NCBI GenBank assembly: GCA_032158125.1
Contig: JASKOT010000044.1
Location: forward strand, 1 to 64,000
Direction: 5' to 3'
Length of the DNA stretch: 64,000 bases
From: Papiliotrema nemorosa
Taxonomy: Eukaryota; Basidiomycota; Tremellomycetes; Tremellales; Rhynchogastremaceae
A model generated the notes under the pieces. That model did not search any database. It saw only the letters and a list, made by a program, of their open reading frames with translations, and had not been told where the DNA came from. A program made the translations under genes and the position numbers. This document shows, in pieces, positions 1-10,958 of the stretch; position 1 is the first letter of the stretch, and the number at the start of each line of letters is the position of its first letter.

Positions 1-333
1 GAAAGCTTGACCATGATTGAATATGAGGAAGGATGACAAAAGCGCTATGAAGTTGATGGATGATAGAGGACAGTCATCATTTTGTGACGTCACGCCACCT
101 ACAACTTTTCTCGGATCCCTACTGTAGAGCGGCTCGAGATTTTGTAAAGGTCACAATCCAGGTCTTTGTCTGGCCACGGACACATGCACAGGACTCTCAC
201 CGCTTGGAGCTTGGCAGCCCGGGTCTCCAGACTCAGCTCTGGCGAGTAGAGCGGATCCGCAAACCACGAGGCAAGCGAGTTGAGCTCGAATATGGAGGCA
301 ATGTAAGTCTTGCTCAGTTTCTTCCTCCGTCTC

Positions 334-546
334 TAGGTCATTTGGCCCGTCGATATCTTCTCCAGGTCTGTTCTGAACCGCTCGGTTCCGTCTTTTGGTC
401 GACATAATGATTTGTAAAAGTATGTGTGGCCTTGTAAGAGCGTCAATTCCGCCTCTGGGAGTCTTTGCCATTCTTCCGGCAACTCGTCCGTCTCGCTCTT
501 GAGCGCCGAAGACACCCTTTGCAGCACACTCCATCTTGAAGACATT
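334..546 (-). CDS. small hypothetical protein, weakly supported
   Basis: An open frame of about 70 codons starts at the ATG at 546 and stops near 334. The product is hydrophilic, begins MSSRWSVLQRV and carries an acidic stretch DELPEEW. A second frame on the same strand stays open further downstream, so a longer spliced form ending nearer 100 is possible, but I found no convincing donor and acceptor pair. I recognise no domain. The gene lies tandem and downstream of the 262-residue orphan at 783-1571. It could be a shadow frame. Confidence 0.3.
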
Positions 547-782
547 TTATGGAGCTTGTCGGCGGTCGAGAATTCAGTCAGCAGGCAGATGCAGATCACT
601 TTGCAGACCACTCTATACACAAGAAAGAGGTCAACATATAAGTATACATGCGCGACGTATATCAGAGCGGTCACTCCCTTCATCTCTGCACGAACGAGGT
701 GTTTTGGCATTCCCTTTGTACCCTCAAAACACAAGCAATATCCCTCATTAGCTCTACAGGACTGCCTGTCCCGTGAGACAGG

Positions 783-1571
783 CTATTTGATGGTCAGGCT
801 CGGGCCCTTTGAGCGCTTCGCCTCTGCTTCCAAATCCGAAACAGCGAGAGAGGCTTGGATGGATTTGATTCGTTCTGCTACATCAAACTCGTCCACCTCA
901 TCTCCATTGGCCAACGCCCCAATCGCTCCTCTAATCCATGTTCTGTCATCAGATGGAGCCCTCGAATCGAGTTCCCAGAGCGTCTCGGCAGTGATAAGGG
1001 CATCTTGAGACCAGGGTCTGACGATAAAGTAAGGGTCAGTGGGCCAGTTGAACTGGGTTGCTTCGGGAAAGTCTTCAGCTTTCCCCTTGCCCTTGATCGT
1101 TGAAGACGCAGCTGCAGATTCTGAAGATTTATACTCCTCGAAAGCTTGTCTTCGGCCCTCTGACAGGGTGACAGGTTCAGAGCTGTAAATTGCTTCGTCG
1201 CCGTGGTAGAGGTACTCTGTAAGAAGAGGGATTGACCGCAGAAGTTTGCCTCTCTGATCGTTCGACATTGCCCGAACATTGTCTGTATCCACTGCTTTCG
1301 TGTACAGATCCTGGATGATGGGCCCGAAGCTCTGTTTGGCAGTCTTCTCCCAATCCGACATGACTGAGTCCTTGTCGAGACCTCTCAAATCGTTGAAGAC
1401 TTGGCTGATGGCGCCTCGCGCATTACCGGAGGATGGTCCGTAACCCAGATAGAGGAGAACCTCATCCTTTCGCATGAAGCTTGCCGCTTCCTGGATATCA
1501 GACGGTATGCCATGTTGACTCGTCGCTGAATCAGTCTTCTTGCTGCCCAGGAGTCCGAGTCTGAACTTCAT
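783..1571 (-). CDS. hypothetical protein, 262 aa, intronless
   Basis: This is a single uninterrupted frame from ATG at 1571. The predicted protein is soluble, moderately acidic and without signal peptide or membrane segment. It has a tryptophan-containing middle part (FNWPTDPYFIVRPW at about residues 174-187) and a C-terminal helical tail rich in Ala, Glu and Lys. I do not recognise the family. Codon use and composition look like those of real neighbouring genes, and the lack of introns over 789 nt is unusual for this window but not unique (compare 25826 and 30498). The downstream neighbour on the same strand is the weak small frame at 334-546. Confidence 0.7.
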   Translation of the reverse strand: MKFRLGLLGSKKTDSATSQHGIPSDIQEAASFMRKDEVLLYLGYGPSSGNARGAISQVFNDLRGLDKDSVMSDWEKTAKQSFGPIIQDLYTKAVDTDNVRAMSNDQRGKLLRSIPLLTEYLYHGDEAIYSSEPVTLSEGRRQAFEEYKSSESAAASSTIKGKGKAEDFPEATQFNWPTDPYFIVRPWSQDALITAETLWELDSRAPSDDRTWIRGAIGALANGDEVDEFDVAERIKSIQASLAVSDLEAEAKRSKGPSLTIK

Positions 1572-1831
1572 GTCGCTCTCGTCGTCCGAGGTATGTTATG
1601 GTATCAAGTCTGTAAATCAACCTGCGATTATTGTGAGCGTTGACTTGAATATTCTGGTCGAATAGGATGAGTAGCCGTATCATGGATACTGGTAGAATGG
1701 AGCGCTACAAGTGGATGGTGCTAATCGAAGCCAAGTGCAGGCTTGATATCTGTTGCACAATCGCCGTCACCTTTGTTAAAGACCCCTGGTTTCAGCAACG
1801 GTCGCATATTCTAGCTACTCCGCATGATACG

Positions 1832-3982
1832 TCATATGGATTGAGGCCGTATAGCGATACAAACCCCCGTCATGAGCACCCCACCGAGAACGACGAAGCC
1901 AAAGACGCCTTTTATACTGTCCATATAAGCCGCTCTTGCCGCGTACTGCAAAGGGACCGGTAATTGAGGGATGACTATCGTGGGCTCTTCGACTATCTCC
2001 CACACGAGATGAGTCATATCCGGGAACGCAGATAGGCGATGATGTAAAGACGAGACGAGGATGGATTGTTGGATTGACGCCGAGATGGAGACCCCTAGTA
2101 CCTGTCCTATCGCCCGAAAGAGATAGCATGTTGAGATTGCTAACGCCGTGGAATCAGGCTATGATCAGTACTTTCTATCGTATGACCATCAGACTTACAG
2201 GGACGGCGAGAATGAGAGCAGCTGAGTCGGTCAGCAAGGGAGACGTGTCCCGGACGTACTGATCAGGGTGGTGTACGGTATACCAGTGATACCCCCTAAA
2301 CAAAGCTCCCACATGATTCGATTCAAGTTTGTAGAGTGCGACCATGAGAAGACAATCGAGATGGCTTGAATCCAGGCAAACATCGACGTGATTACCTGGA
2401 ACCATTTGTACTCCCGCCAATACTGATCTAAGCGTTGATGTCGAGACTCGGCTGAAACTCACCCTCATGTGCCATCCTGCGTATAGCGATACGCTCGATG
2501 AGACGACTGAGAATGGGATCAAGAGAACGCCAGATTCGAGAACGTCGACTCCTCGTACCAGCTGTAAGTAGACTGGCTGCAAATACATCTGTAGAATGAG
2601 TTTCATCGGGACGAAATGTCTCACCCTTGCAAACCAAGTAGCCGTGAGAAGTAAGAAGGCGACAAAGACCAATGCGGGCTGCGTTTGAGTCAGCAGCTCG
2701 AGGGGTAGAATCGGCTCTTTGGCTCTGGCCTCGATCCACACAAACATTGGGAGTGATATCGCCGCAATGCCGAATAGCACAAAGTTTACGGGATGGTATG
2801 GACCATACTCGATATTTGTGACAAGAGACGAGGCGATTGTCAAGCAGGATATCTTAGCATCAGTCTTGACATCTCTCTGTCACAAAGCACAACAAGTGCT
2901 CACCGGTAGCATGATCAGACCTGATCCCGCCCAATCAATCTCCACCAATCTTCTCCACAGTGACCGATCGGAGTCTCCCTCTTGCAGGTCAATCTGCCAC
3001 CATACTATGAGAGTCGCAACGACGATAGGAAGGACCTGAACCCAAAAGGCATCTCGCCAACCCCACTCTTCAGCTACTGCACCGCCGATCACTGCCCCTG
3101 CTGCTGATCCCGCGCCAAAGACCACAGATCCGCCTCCTTGATACAACCCACGATCTGCGGGAGAAACGAGATCAGACAGAATGATTGCCTGGGGTCAGTG
3201 TCGGGAACAACGCCGCCGATTTGGACAGTTCGAAGTGGGAGGAGGGACCTACGGTGATAGTCAATAGACCTCCTGATCCTGCACCAGCAACAGCTCGAGC
3301 AAATAGCATGGTATACATTGTGGGGGCTACAGCGCAAGCGATCGTTCCAGCTACAGTCTCAGTCGGGCATTCGCTAGCCGAGGAAGTACTCACCGAGAAA
3401 GAGAACCAAGTTCAGCATGAGTGCCCCTTTGCGCCCGATAATCTGGGACAATCTCCCGCACAATGGCGAAACGCCTGCCAGACCCAGCAGGAACGCCGTC
3501 CCAAGCCACGATGCCTGTGAGATGAGCTGATGGTCTGAGATGGCGTGTAGCTCACCAGTGCGCCGGCCTTAAAGTGGGAGCCAATCTCCAGTTGAAGATT
3601 CGCCACGATAGTAGTACTCAGCGCGGAGCAGAACACGCTATCAATGAGCTTCGACCCTTGACATGACTTACGCCGTCCACAGACCCGTGCATATTGGCCA
3701 CATGTCTTTCCATCGGAGATATGTCTTGCCTTTGACACCGATCTCATGATCCGAGTTCTCGTCTGACTCCACGCTCTCGGTGTCGCCATTGTCAAAGATA
3801 TACTTGCCGGAAGGTCGACGTTCGAACCGTACTGATCCGTATCCTCCCGGATCGGCGATCGCGCTGAAGCCTGATCCTTCAGCATCGCGCAACAGCGGCG
3901 TATCTTCATGGACATCCTGTCGACCCCGAAGAGGTGATGTTGGAGGTCGAGTTATCGAGACGACGCGCCGAAAGCTCGACAT
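1832..3982 (-). CDS. MFS transporter, DHA2-type (14-TM drug/amino-acid exporter family)
   Basis: A multi-exon gene begins at MSSFRRVVSI (ATG at 3982; an in-frame ATG at 4018 is possible but sits on the TATA-like run). The N-terminal tail is hydrophilic and carries DTPLLRDAEGSG and GYGS, typical of vacuolar or plasma-membrane DHA2 carriers. The first membrane helix reads CSALSTTIVANLQLEIGS, with the family's D/S-x-ALxTTIVA signature. Later exons show AVAGAGSGGL, GAGSAAGAVIGGAVAEEWGWR (antiporter motif C region, GxxxGPxxGG-like) and KEPILPLELL before the second half. The last helix ends in GVLMTGVCIAI. By family, it is a proton-driven exporter of drugs or basic amino acids; the substrate cannot be told. 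At least five introns are needed. Confidence 0.85.
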
Positions 3983-4451
3983 GCTGAGATGTTCGATTGA
4001 TGGGGACCACCGTGTCACTCTACCTTATATATATATAGATGAAACATCGGTCAACATCGCCAGCCTTGGTTCCCGGATGTTCGGCACGGAGTCACAAGAC
4101 CACCCCGCAGTCGATGTAACACTTGCATACAAGTTGGACTCGCCAGTCGAGGCAAGGTTTCCAAATAAGTTGATCGTTTGTTGACACTGTCCGAAATGCC
4201 GATCACCCCTCCCCCCCTTCGGCCATCTCCGAACTCGAGGGTGGCAGTTTGCTCTGCTCGACCAGCGTTTCAGCAAAGTATAGCTTCGCTTGTTCTTCGA
4301 TGTAGGAGGTCTCGCTTCGAACAAAGGATGTAAGGCTGCTACATGCGTATCATGTCGAATGCTCTAGACAGATGCCATTATATAAAGTCGTTGGATCACG
4401 ACCTCTTTCGAGTCACCACTACAAGCGATATCGAACTGCTAAAGCAAAGCC
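3983..4451. other. 469 bp divergent intergenic region
   Basis: This space separates the minus-strand MFS gene from the plus-strand orphan at 4452. Apart from the TA run near 4030 and a C-rich stretch near 4206, I see no gene or repeat. Short frames here lack any family signal. Confidence 0.5.
4022..4038. promoter_or_regulatory. TATA-rich tract upstream of the MFS gene
   Basis: An alternating TA run (TTATATATATATAG) lies about 45 bp upstream of the MFS start at 3982. It is close to the ATG, so the leader would be very short. It could also serve the divergent gene starting at 4452, but the distance is large. Confidence 0.4.
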
Positions 4452-5623
4452 ATGTCATCCACATCATTGACCTGTCCATCGTGGCACATCACCCACTATC
4501 CTGCGGTCACTCCGGCCCCTTCTTCAACTGCCAAAATCGACTCCCAGAGTCAAGATGTTCAACGCCCTTGTCGCATCCTCACCACTCAGCCTGACAAATG
4601 TCCGAGTGTCTTAGTGGTGATTACCCCGACAGCGAGCATACTCACTTCCGACGAGGAGTTCCTCAAGCCTCAAGACGATATTGATGGTCAAGAAGATACT
4701 CAGGCTGACAGCGAAAAAGACTCTCTTGTCAAGCCCACCTCCATCGGGCCTTGGATCATCCGCTCTTTGGGGTCTATACTGACTGTTGACGGCCATAAGG
4801 ATACAGAGCGGACATCTCGTGTCGTCTCAAAGCTCGAGATGATCCAGAAGCTCGCAACCGGTCCGAATGTATCTGGAGAACAAATGACTCAAGCTCTCGG
4901 GGCGTTGCAAAATGAGGTCGACTTGATCCCTCAGAGACCGTTCTTCCGGCTCTGCGGGACAAATCAGCCTCTGTTAAGTGCCGAAGAGGTGATGAGCGAG
5001 GCAAAGGCACGGCTCGATACATTGGAGTGGATCTACTCGGATCGAGAGACATCAGATGAAGATATACAGCGGTGAGTCAACCATCTCCTCCCCAGCACTG
5101 GGCTAAGTGAAGGTTCCGACACGTCTTTGCACAAGCAGCCAAGCAAGAATGGGCCGAAGGGGTTGTGAGTTCTACTATCCGGTCGCTCAGTCTAGCCCTA
5201 GCTCCGGGTCTATGCTTCACGTCGATGATTCGCGAAAGCCTCCTCCCCCTGGAGGTCGGCTTTGCTGGGGCGCTCATGATGAATGCAGGATTCAGCACGA
5301 TAGGCTGCGAGGGACCTTTTTCATTACGCGGTCTCAGGGGCACTCTCGTTGAAACTGCTCTGACGGAATTGACCCGAGGATTTCCTCGAGCGTTCGTATG
5401 GGGGAGTCATGACGATGACGCCGAAGGGCTCATAATACAGGATCGCGACCCAACGGACGGGTAGGTAAATTTGCAGTCTTCGTATGTACTGTAGGCCTGT
5501 CATAATGCGCCTGATAGGAGCTTGATCGAGCGTGCCTTCACAGTGCCTCGTGTGTCTCTCGTTGAGCAGTACGACCGAAAAGATCCGATGTTCTCGCCTG
5601 CATGTCACAGCCGTGGCGAATAA
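4452..5623 (+). CDS. hypothetical protein, three exons
   Basis: Exon 1 (from ATG 4452) ends at 5071 in a GTGAGT donor. A 41 nt intron to 5112 restores the frame for exon 2 (RFRHVFAQAAKQEWAEG). A second intron begins at GTAGGT near 5462 and ends at GATAG about 5517. Exon 3 closes with SPACHSRGE and TAA at 5621-5623. The protein is soluble. The N-terminal third is Ser/Thr/Pro-rich and acidic; the middle has helical segments; exon 2 contains a hydrophobic stretch (LALAPGLCFTSMI) followed by Gly-rich turns. I recognise no family. The splice frame fits well, which supports a real gene. The first 50 residues are the least certain. Confidence 0.65.
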
Positions 5624-5942
5624 TGCATGAACGTTCTCGACAGTGTTACTGGAGCCAGTGTTCCTCGTACGCGTCTCTCTCCCACCGTGCAGATGCGCCC
5701 AGTAGCTGTCATGAAAACCAATGACGATTCTTGCGCCAGCTCTGTGTGTCTCAGCTTCGGTGACTGGTCTATCCTTTGTGAATAGTAAGCGGCCTTACCT
5801 TTCATGATTGAACATACATCCCATGTCTCAGGAGACATATAAAGCTCGCATCCTTGATTGCATCCCCATTTCTCCCCGGCCTACTGTGCGACACCATCCA
5901 TCACATACCAAATACCTGAATCCCGCTGCTTAGCCTTCAAAG
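5624..5942. promoter_or_regulatory. promoter and leader of the orphan gene at 5943
   Basis: A CATATAAAG box lies at 5836-5844, about 100 nt before the ATG, followed by a C/T-rich, ATG-poor leader (for example CCCCATTTCTCCCC). The same layout (TATA box, about 105-195 nt leader, ATG) recurs at 7276 and 13604, before related genes. Confidence 0.55.
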
Positions 5943-6800
5943 ATGCCGTCTGACCTCCTCTTATGGGAATGTTACCCCCTTTCAGAGCGTCCTCCTACAA
6001 CCCCCGGTGCCGTCTTCAAAGGGCCCGACGGGAAGGACAAAGAGGTCATATGTACAGTCGAGACCACTGTCGCTCGCGACGAGAACGGAAACTCGGTGGA
6101 TACTCAAAAGGTGCCCATCTACACCGCCTATTGGAAAGCTCCCGAGCCCACCCAAGATGCCAAGCTAGCGAGATGGATGCTCGGTGAGCTCGGGACTGGA
6201 TTTGCGTCCCTTGTCGCCGAAGAGCACCATGAGCGGCTCGATTCTGCCTTGGACACGATTCGTGATGTCTCTTCAAGTGGCACAGGCGACAAGGCATTGA
6301 TGAACCGCGCTTTCGATGAACTTCAACGGATTGCCCAAACGACGTCGGTTCGCGAGCCCAAGGACGCCGAAAGAAAGGCCATGTGCAGCAACTACATTGC
6401 TGCGACCGATGGCAGTTCACCGGCGAGGGAACTCTGACAAATCAGTAAGTGCATTTAGCGTTGGGGCGAGCTAATTGTTCAGGCAGAAAACGAAGATCTA
6501 CAGTATCGAGCGAAAAACAACAGCAAGATCGTGGAAATGCTATCTGTGACTGGCTCCCTTTTGGCTGCCTCGTCGTTAAACATGAGCTTGGTGGAAGATC
6601 CAGTTGGGACAGCGACCACGATCCTTTCCAGCGGGCTCATTTTGTCCATGCCATTTCTTGCTGATGGTGCACTTCGTGGCGTACAAAGCGTGTGGGGTAT
6701 TCTCGCCCACGGTCCCGATGATCAGGGAGATATCGCGCAGGATACGACCGTGAGTGACGTCGCTGGCGAAACTCACGAGGCTTCTGGGCCGTTGGCCTGA
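5943..6800 (+). CDS. orphan family protein, copy A, with frame breaks relative to copy B
   Basis: The frame from ATG 5943 runs 164 codons to TGA at 6435. It is clearly homologous to copy B at 7394: PEPTQDAKLARWML against SEPTQDEKVARYML, then HHERLDSALDTIRD against HHATIQSAIDTIKE. After NYI, copy A lacks one base, so the conserved RWQ(F/C)TG(E/Q)G(T/S)LTN stretch lies in another frame. A further one-base difference follows near 6505. The distal part (6487-6800, LSVTGSLLAASSLNMSLVED onward) stays open for about 100 codons in the original frame. A 72 nt intron 6415-6486, with a poor GTTCAC donor, would join the two in frame and skip the shifted stretch. Either this is a decaying copy or the splice pattern has changed. 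The function is unknown; no signal peptide, but a hydrophobic C-terminal third. Confidence 0.6.
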
Positions 6801-7393
6801 CAGTTGTGTGATAGCTTTTGAGTGTTGACGAATAAGTGAGGTGATGTGACCGATTGTGCAAAGTGAGATATAGGCATTGAACGCCTGGTGATCGAGCGGG
6901 TATGGCAAGAGATAACCACTACACAATATAGTCCAGTCTGTCAAAACTGACCTGACCGTTCCCATTAGCGAGACCGGCAGACTGATATGGGTGAATTGGA
7001 CGACAGCGTTTCAGGGAGTTTGCTTGGACGTGCTTTGTGCATCTTTCTCTCATCGAGAAGCACAGGAGTGCCATCAACGACCTTGGTGAATTGTACTGAC
7101 ACATGTACAGAAACGCTTCATCCCTTGGTTGGCTGTGACCACCTTTGATGCTATGACTCATCTCATTTCGGGCAGTCGCGTAAAATGTCTTATAGAATGG
7201 AGGATCCCTGCCATGCATCCTTTGATACAGCTTGCGCGAGTGTTCTTGCGCAATGCTTCCGGTACATACGTGCTGTATATAAGAAGGACGACAGGCGTAA
7301 AGGCCTTGAGTCTTCCCAATCGCTTCTAGTGTACTCCTCAATTCAGTAACATCGCCTTTCACTGACGTTTCCATCAATCGTTGATACACAGTC
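6801..7393. other. 593 bp between copies A and B, with promoter of copy B
   Basis: A TATATAA box at 7276-7282 precedes the ATG at 7394 by 118 nt. A minus-strand open frame of about 157 codons covers most of this stretch (7396 down to 6919), but it begins on top of copy B's start codon and has no recognisable domain. I treat it as chance. Confidence 0.45.
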
Positions 7394-8142
7394 ATGTCAG
7401 AGAACCGATCGTCAAGCCCCACAAACGTACTCGGCAAGGTCTTCCCCGACCGCCAAGGCAAGCTCTGGGAAGTCGTCTACGAGGAAACTGGCGATCTTTC
7501 AAACACAAGAGCCGTGGGCTTTTCGCCAGCTTCAGAGCCGACGCAAGATGAGAAGGTGGCTCGATACATGTTGACGACGCTGCACGAGGGTCTCAGAGGG
7601 GTACTTGCTCCGGCGCACCATGCGACCATTCAATCCGCCATCGACACGATCAAAGAGCATTCGTTCGAGTCTCCGGACACCCAAGTCACTGACAAGGCAT
7701 TTGAGACTCTATCAAGTCTCACTCGCGCCATCCCATCGACTGATGAGGAGTCTCATATGAAGGTCTCATTGTGGAACTACATCAGTGGCACGCGATGGCA
7801 GTGTACCGGCCAAGGTTCACTGACCAATTTGTGAGTATTGTACGATAGTTGTCTTGAACAGGGACTGACGCTTCGAATAGCCAGAAAACTCAGATTGACC
7901 AGGCCATCAGAACCATGGAAAACAAGAAGAAGGTCGGCTACGCCGAGGCATTCTTGCAGTCCAGCGGGACAGCATTGTGTTTCAAGGACGATCCCGTCAC
8001 GGCTGCAATGGTGCTCATTCCTCCCGAGGCGGTTTTGAGTATGGCGGGACGCACCTGGAAGGGTATCCAAAGTATGAGCGGCTGGTCTATCACGGGGACT
8101 GGCGAGTCAGAGCGCGCCGAGAATGCCCCTGCGGACCCCTAG
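7394..8142 (+). CDS. orphan family protein, copy B
   Basis: Exon 1 (7394-7830) and exon 2 (7881-8142) are joined by a canonical 50 nt intron (GTGAGT to AATAG) that keeps frame through the TTC codon. The product is about 232 residues. It contains the family core SEPTQDEKVARYML near residue 50, AIDTIKE near 80 and KAFETLSSLT near 105. The C-terminal half carries KKKVGYAEAFLQSS and a mildly hydrophobic segment AAMVLIPPEAVLSMAG, ending in an acidic tail. It is intact, unlike copy A, which lies 0.6 kb upstream on the same strand, so the pair arose by tandem duplication. I recognise no database family and assign no function. Confidence 0.75.
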
Positions 8143-8529
8143 GGCTGACTCGGCGCCGTGCGTGGTCGTGCTACCAGGCAACGAGGTCAACAGTGAATCT
8201 GAAGTTCAAGGTTTGATGAGATGGGGTGGGGAAGTAAGATTTTGAGTACATAGGCTGTGAGATATGAAGGTGATTGTTGGTATGGATGAGACACAGGCTC
8301 ACAATGAGCGATCGGCGCATGAGTGACCTTCCGCAAGTGCAATCTTCAACCGTCAATATGAGTATGTTAAGGATGTCCCAAGCGTCACTGTGCGGGGCGA
8401 CTGGTTGCTAGACGGTATTCATCTTTCGTCTACTTGTTGTTTACTTCTCACGTCCTTCTCCTGTTCGCGTCCATCATCGATTGATCGTACTCCATGTCGG
8501 ATTATTCTCAATCGAGGGTAGGAAGACGT
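8143..8529. other. 387 bp convergent intergenic region
   Basis: This lies between the end of orphan copy B and the end of the small repeat protein gene. I see only short chance frames. Confidence 0.5.
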
Positions 8530-8832
8530 TTACTTGGGGTTGGTAGGGTGAATAGCCTCTGGCAAGGCCTTCTCGAGACCCTCTGGAGCGGCCTTTTGGA
8601 TAGCCTCGGGAACCATAGAAGGTCCAGTAGCGTGGGACTTGTGGGCGTCGGCACCGGGGTTGGTGTTGTGGACCTGGAGATTAATACGGCCAAGCTTAAG
8701 TGAGGTATGCAAAGGACTCACCGAGTCGGGGAGAGACTCCTCAACACCTCGAGGAACGTTCTTCTGAACAGACTCCGGGACCGCAGATTGGGTCTGGGGG
8801 TTGGTAGCGTGGGATTGGTTGGTAGACGACAT
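8530..8832 (-). CDS. 84-aa hydrophilic protein with two 26-residue repeats
   Basis: Two exons flank a 48 nt intron (8674-8721). The start chosen is ATG 8832 (MSSTNQSHATNP). An in-frame ATG at 8901 exists but lies only about 30 nt below the TATA run at 8933-8941. Each exon encodes essentially one copy of a repeat with the pattern VPE(S/A)(V/I)QKxxPxGxExxLPxx(V/I)H(N/P)TNP, each preceded by SHAT. There is no Cys, no signal peptide and no membrane segment. The composition (polar, Pro-rich, small) and the strong TATA box suggest an abundant or stress-induced hydrophilic protein. That role is inference; the repeat is seen directly. Confidence 0.75.
   Translation of the reverse strand: MSSTNQSHATNPQTQSAVPESVQKNVPRGVEESLPDSVSPLHTSLKLGRINLQVHNTNPGADAHKSHATGPSMVPEAIQKAAPEGLEKALPEAIHPTNPK
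8674..8721 (-). other. intron separating the two repeat-coding exons
   Basis: Donor GTGAGT and acceptor CTCCAG are clear. The intron falls between GAC TCG and GTC CAC, almost exactly at the repeat boundary. Confidence 0.7.
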
Positions 8833-9847
8833 TGTTCGGAGTAAGTTGAAAGTTGTTTGTGGAGTCTTGGTTCGTAGAGTTGAGATGAAGAGTGAAGACA
8901 TGAGAGATACGATTTCGGTGCGTAGTGTCAGGTATATATATGTGCACGAAGGATGGCGACAGGTCAGCAAGTCATGGGTATGATGCCGGACAAAGCAGCG
9001 ACGCGCAATCGCCTCGAAGGGGGTAGTATGACATGCTTGACAAGCGTCATCAGTGCTCACAATCGATCAATCATTTCGATCGACCCCGTATGGTGCGTAG
9101 AAATTCCAGCTGTCCGGCGGGCAAGCCTGCCCGGTGGCCATCCGAAGGAATTGTCTGGGTCAAGATGTGACGATGCTGTGCTTGGCCATGTCATCCGACT
9201 AGGTTGGATCGACCAGTAAATGCATCTGTTCCTTTGGGTTCCAGGAGGTGTCAGCTCTTCGCTACCCAGCGGGAGAGGTGCACTTTGAGGACGGTCAGCA
9301 TGTCAGCAAGCAGAGTATCCTATATGACCCGTTTCGCAGGGGATGCCACTGTCAGCACTACAGAGCTAAAGGGGACGGGATCAAAATGGTGATCCATCGC
9401 AGAATTACGTCATGGTTCAACTGAGCGTCGGCGATCACCGAAGAGCTCGATACAATGGCTGGGTGGCAAATGTTTTTGATTCCGCTGTATCTCCACACCG
9501 AGGCTGGCAACGAGCAGCTTTACCTTTCCCCTCGACCCCACTCAGACCTGATCCAGCGCGATCATCCCGATGCAAGCATCACTTGGGGGCAGCTGCAGAG
9601 ATGGCATTGCTCACTCCCACTCTCGGCTTCGGGCGAGATCGTGACCCCGAGCGCTGGATGTCGTGAGATAGTGCATCTGGAGGCAGCACGAAACAACAAC
9701 CTCCACCTCGGCCATCTCGCGGGATGTCGAGATCACTTTGATTCGACCAGGTATTAAACCCCCCCTCGACAACAAGAACGAGGGAGATCATCCAGTCCTC
9801 TCACAAGTCGAACTTATTCTTCAGCAGAAACCATTACATATATCAAC
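8833..9847. other. about 1 kb divergent intergenic region
   Basis: The region contains a TATATATAT run at 8933-8941 serving the minus-strand repeat protein and a TATTAAA near 9752 that may serve the dehydrogenase at 9848. Small frames between 9200 and 9760 lack family signal or good context. No repeat or RNA gene was recognised. Confidence 0.5.
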
Positions 9848-10736
9848 ATGTCCTCCCGCCAGATCATTGTCATTACTGGCGCGACGGCCGGTCTCGGTCT
9901 AGCGACCACCAAAGCCCTCCGTCACAGCGCGACAGAGCCGACGACTATCATTCTCACTTCGCGAGATGCTGTCAAGGGTCAAAAGTCGGTAGATGAGGAC
10001 CTCGAAGCGTGGTCTGGGGATGTCGACGTCAAGGTCGTGGTCAAGGAGCTCAATCTGGATGATGATGCCAGTGTGGAGAAGTTCCGAAAGGAGATTCAAG
10101 AGGAGTATGGCAAAGTGGACGTCTTGATTCACAATGCTAGTGAGTTCTCATGTCCCCTTACAACGAGCATTGTGGAACTCCCTCCTGGTCTTCCGGACTT
10201 CGCTGATTCTAGCCTCCCACTTGGACATGTCGGTCGGAGAGGGTCCCGGTAAAATCTCCATCCGAGAAGCCTTCAACACTTCGTGCAATACCAACATTGC
10301 CTCGACCTACCTCTTCACCCACGCTATGATCCCCCTCTTGTTCGCCTCTTCCACTCGACGAATGGTCTTCATCTCCACAGGCATTTCTTCTTTGGGAGAC
10401 CACAAGAACGAGCAATACAGCATCAACAAGGGTCTCGAAGCTGGATGGCCCAAACCCTGGCATTTCAACGTGACGACTTACAGGACCTCCAAGACTGGTC
10501 TGAACATGATGATTTTGGAATGGGCTAGAATGTTGAGAAACGACAATGTCAAGATTCATATTCTCGATCCCGGACTTTTGGCCACCAAGCTCGGAGGCGC
10601 CGACCCGGAGTACCTGAAGATGATGGGTGCCGCGGATCCGAGCGTGGGAGGGGAGTTTGTGAGGGATGTCGTGAGGGGAAAGTGGGATAACGAGGTGGAG
10701 ACGCTCTTGTCCAAAGATGGAGTCTTGCCGTGGTAG
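9848..10736 (+). CDS. short-chain dehydrogenase/reductase
   Basis: Two exons (9848-10139 and 10213-10736) with one 73 nt intron give a 271-residue classical-type SDR. The cofactor motif is TGATAGLG at residues 10-17, and an Asn-Ala-(Ser/Thr) at the exon junction stands where NNAG usually lies. The catalytic Ser is in FISTGIS, and the catalytic Tyr and Lys are in the motif YRTSK. No signal peptide or membrane segment is present. By family it transfers hydride between NAD(P)H and an alcohol or ketone; the substrate is unknown. The conserved LDPGLLATKLGG after the active site is typical of fungal cytosolic SDRs. Confidence 0.9.
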
Positions 10737-10958
10737 AGGAAGCGTGAAGGGCAAGGAATTTTTTTCGCTCAGACCACATGCGTGTGCTCTCCAAGGTAGT
10801 CGTAATGGTGATGGAATAGAGAGACGTGTAGTTGGTAAGGTTGGATAAGTAGCGTATATGGATATACTCCACAGACTGCGTTCATGCCCGACGTACACTG
10901 CGTACATGCCCGACTTACAACCGAGTCCTCCCTATAGTATATATGACACCCTACTCTC

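Noticed and set aside
6919..7396. Minus-strand open frame of about 157 codons between orphan copies A and B
   Set aside because: It starts on top of the start codon of copy B, covers its TATA box, and shows no domain. Most likely a chance frame.
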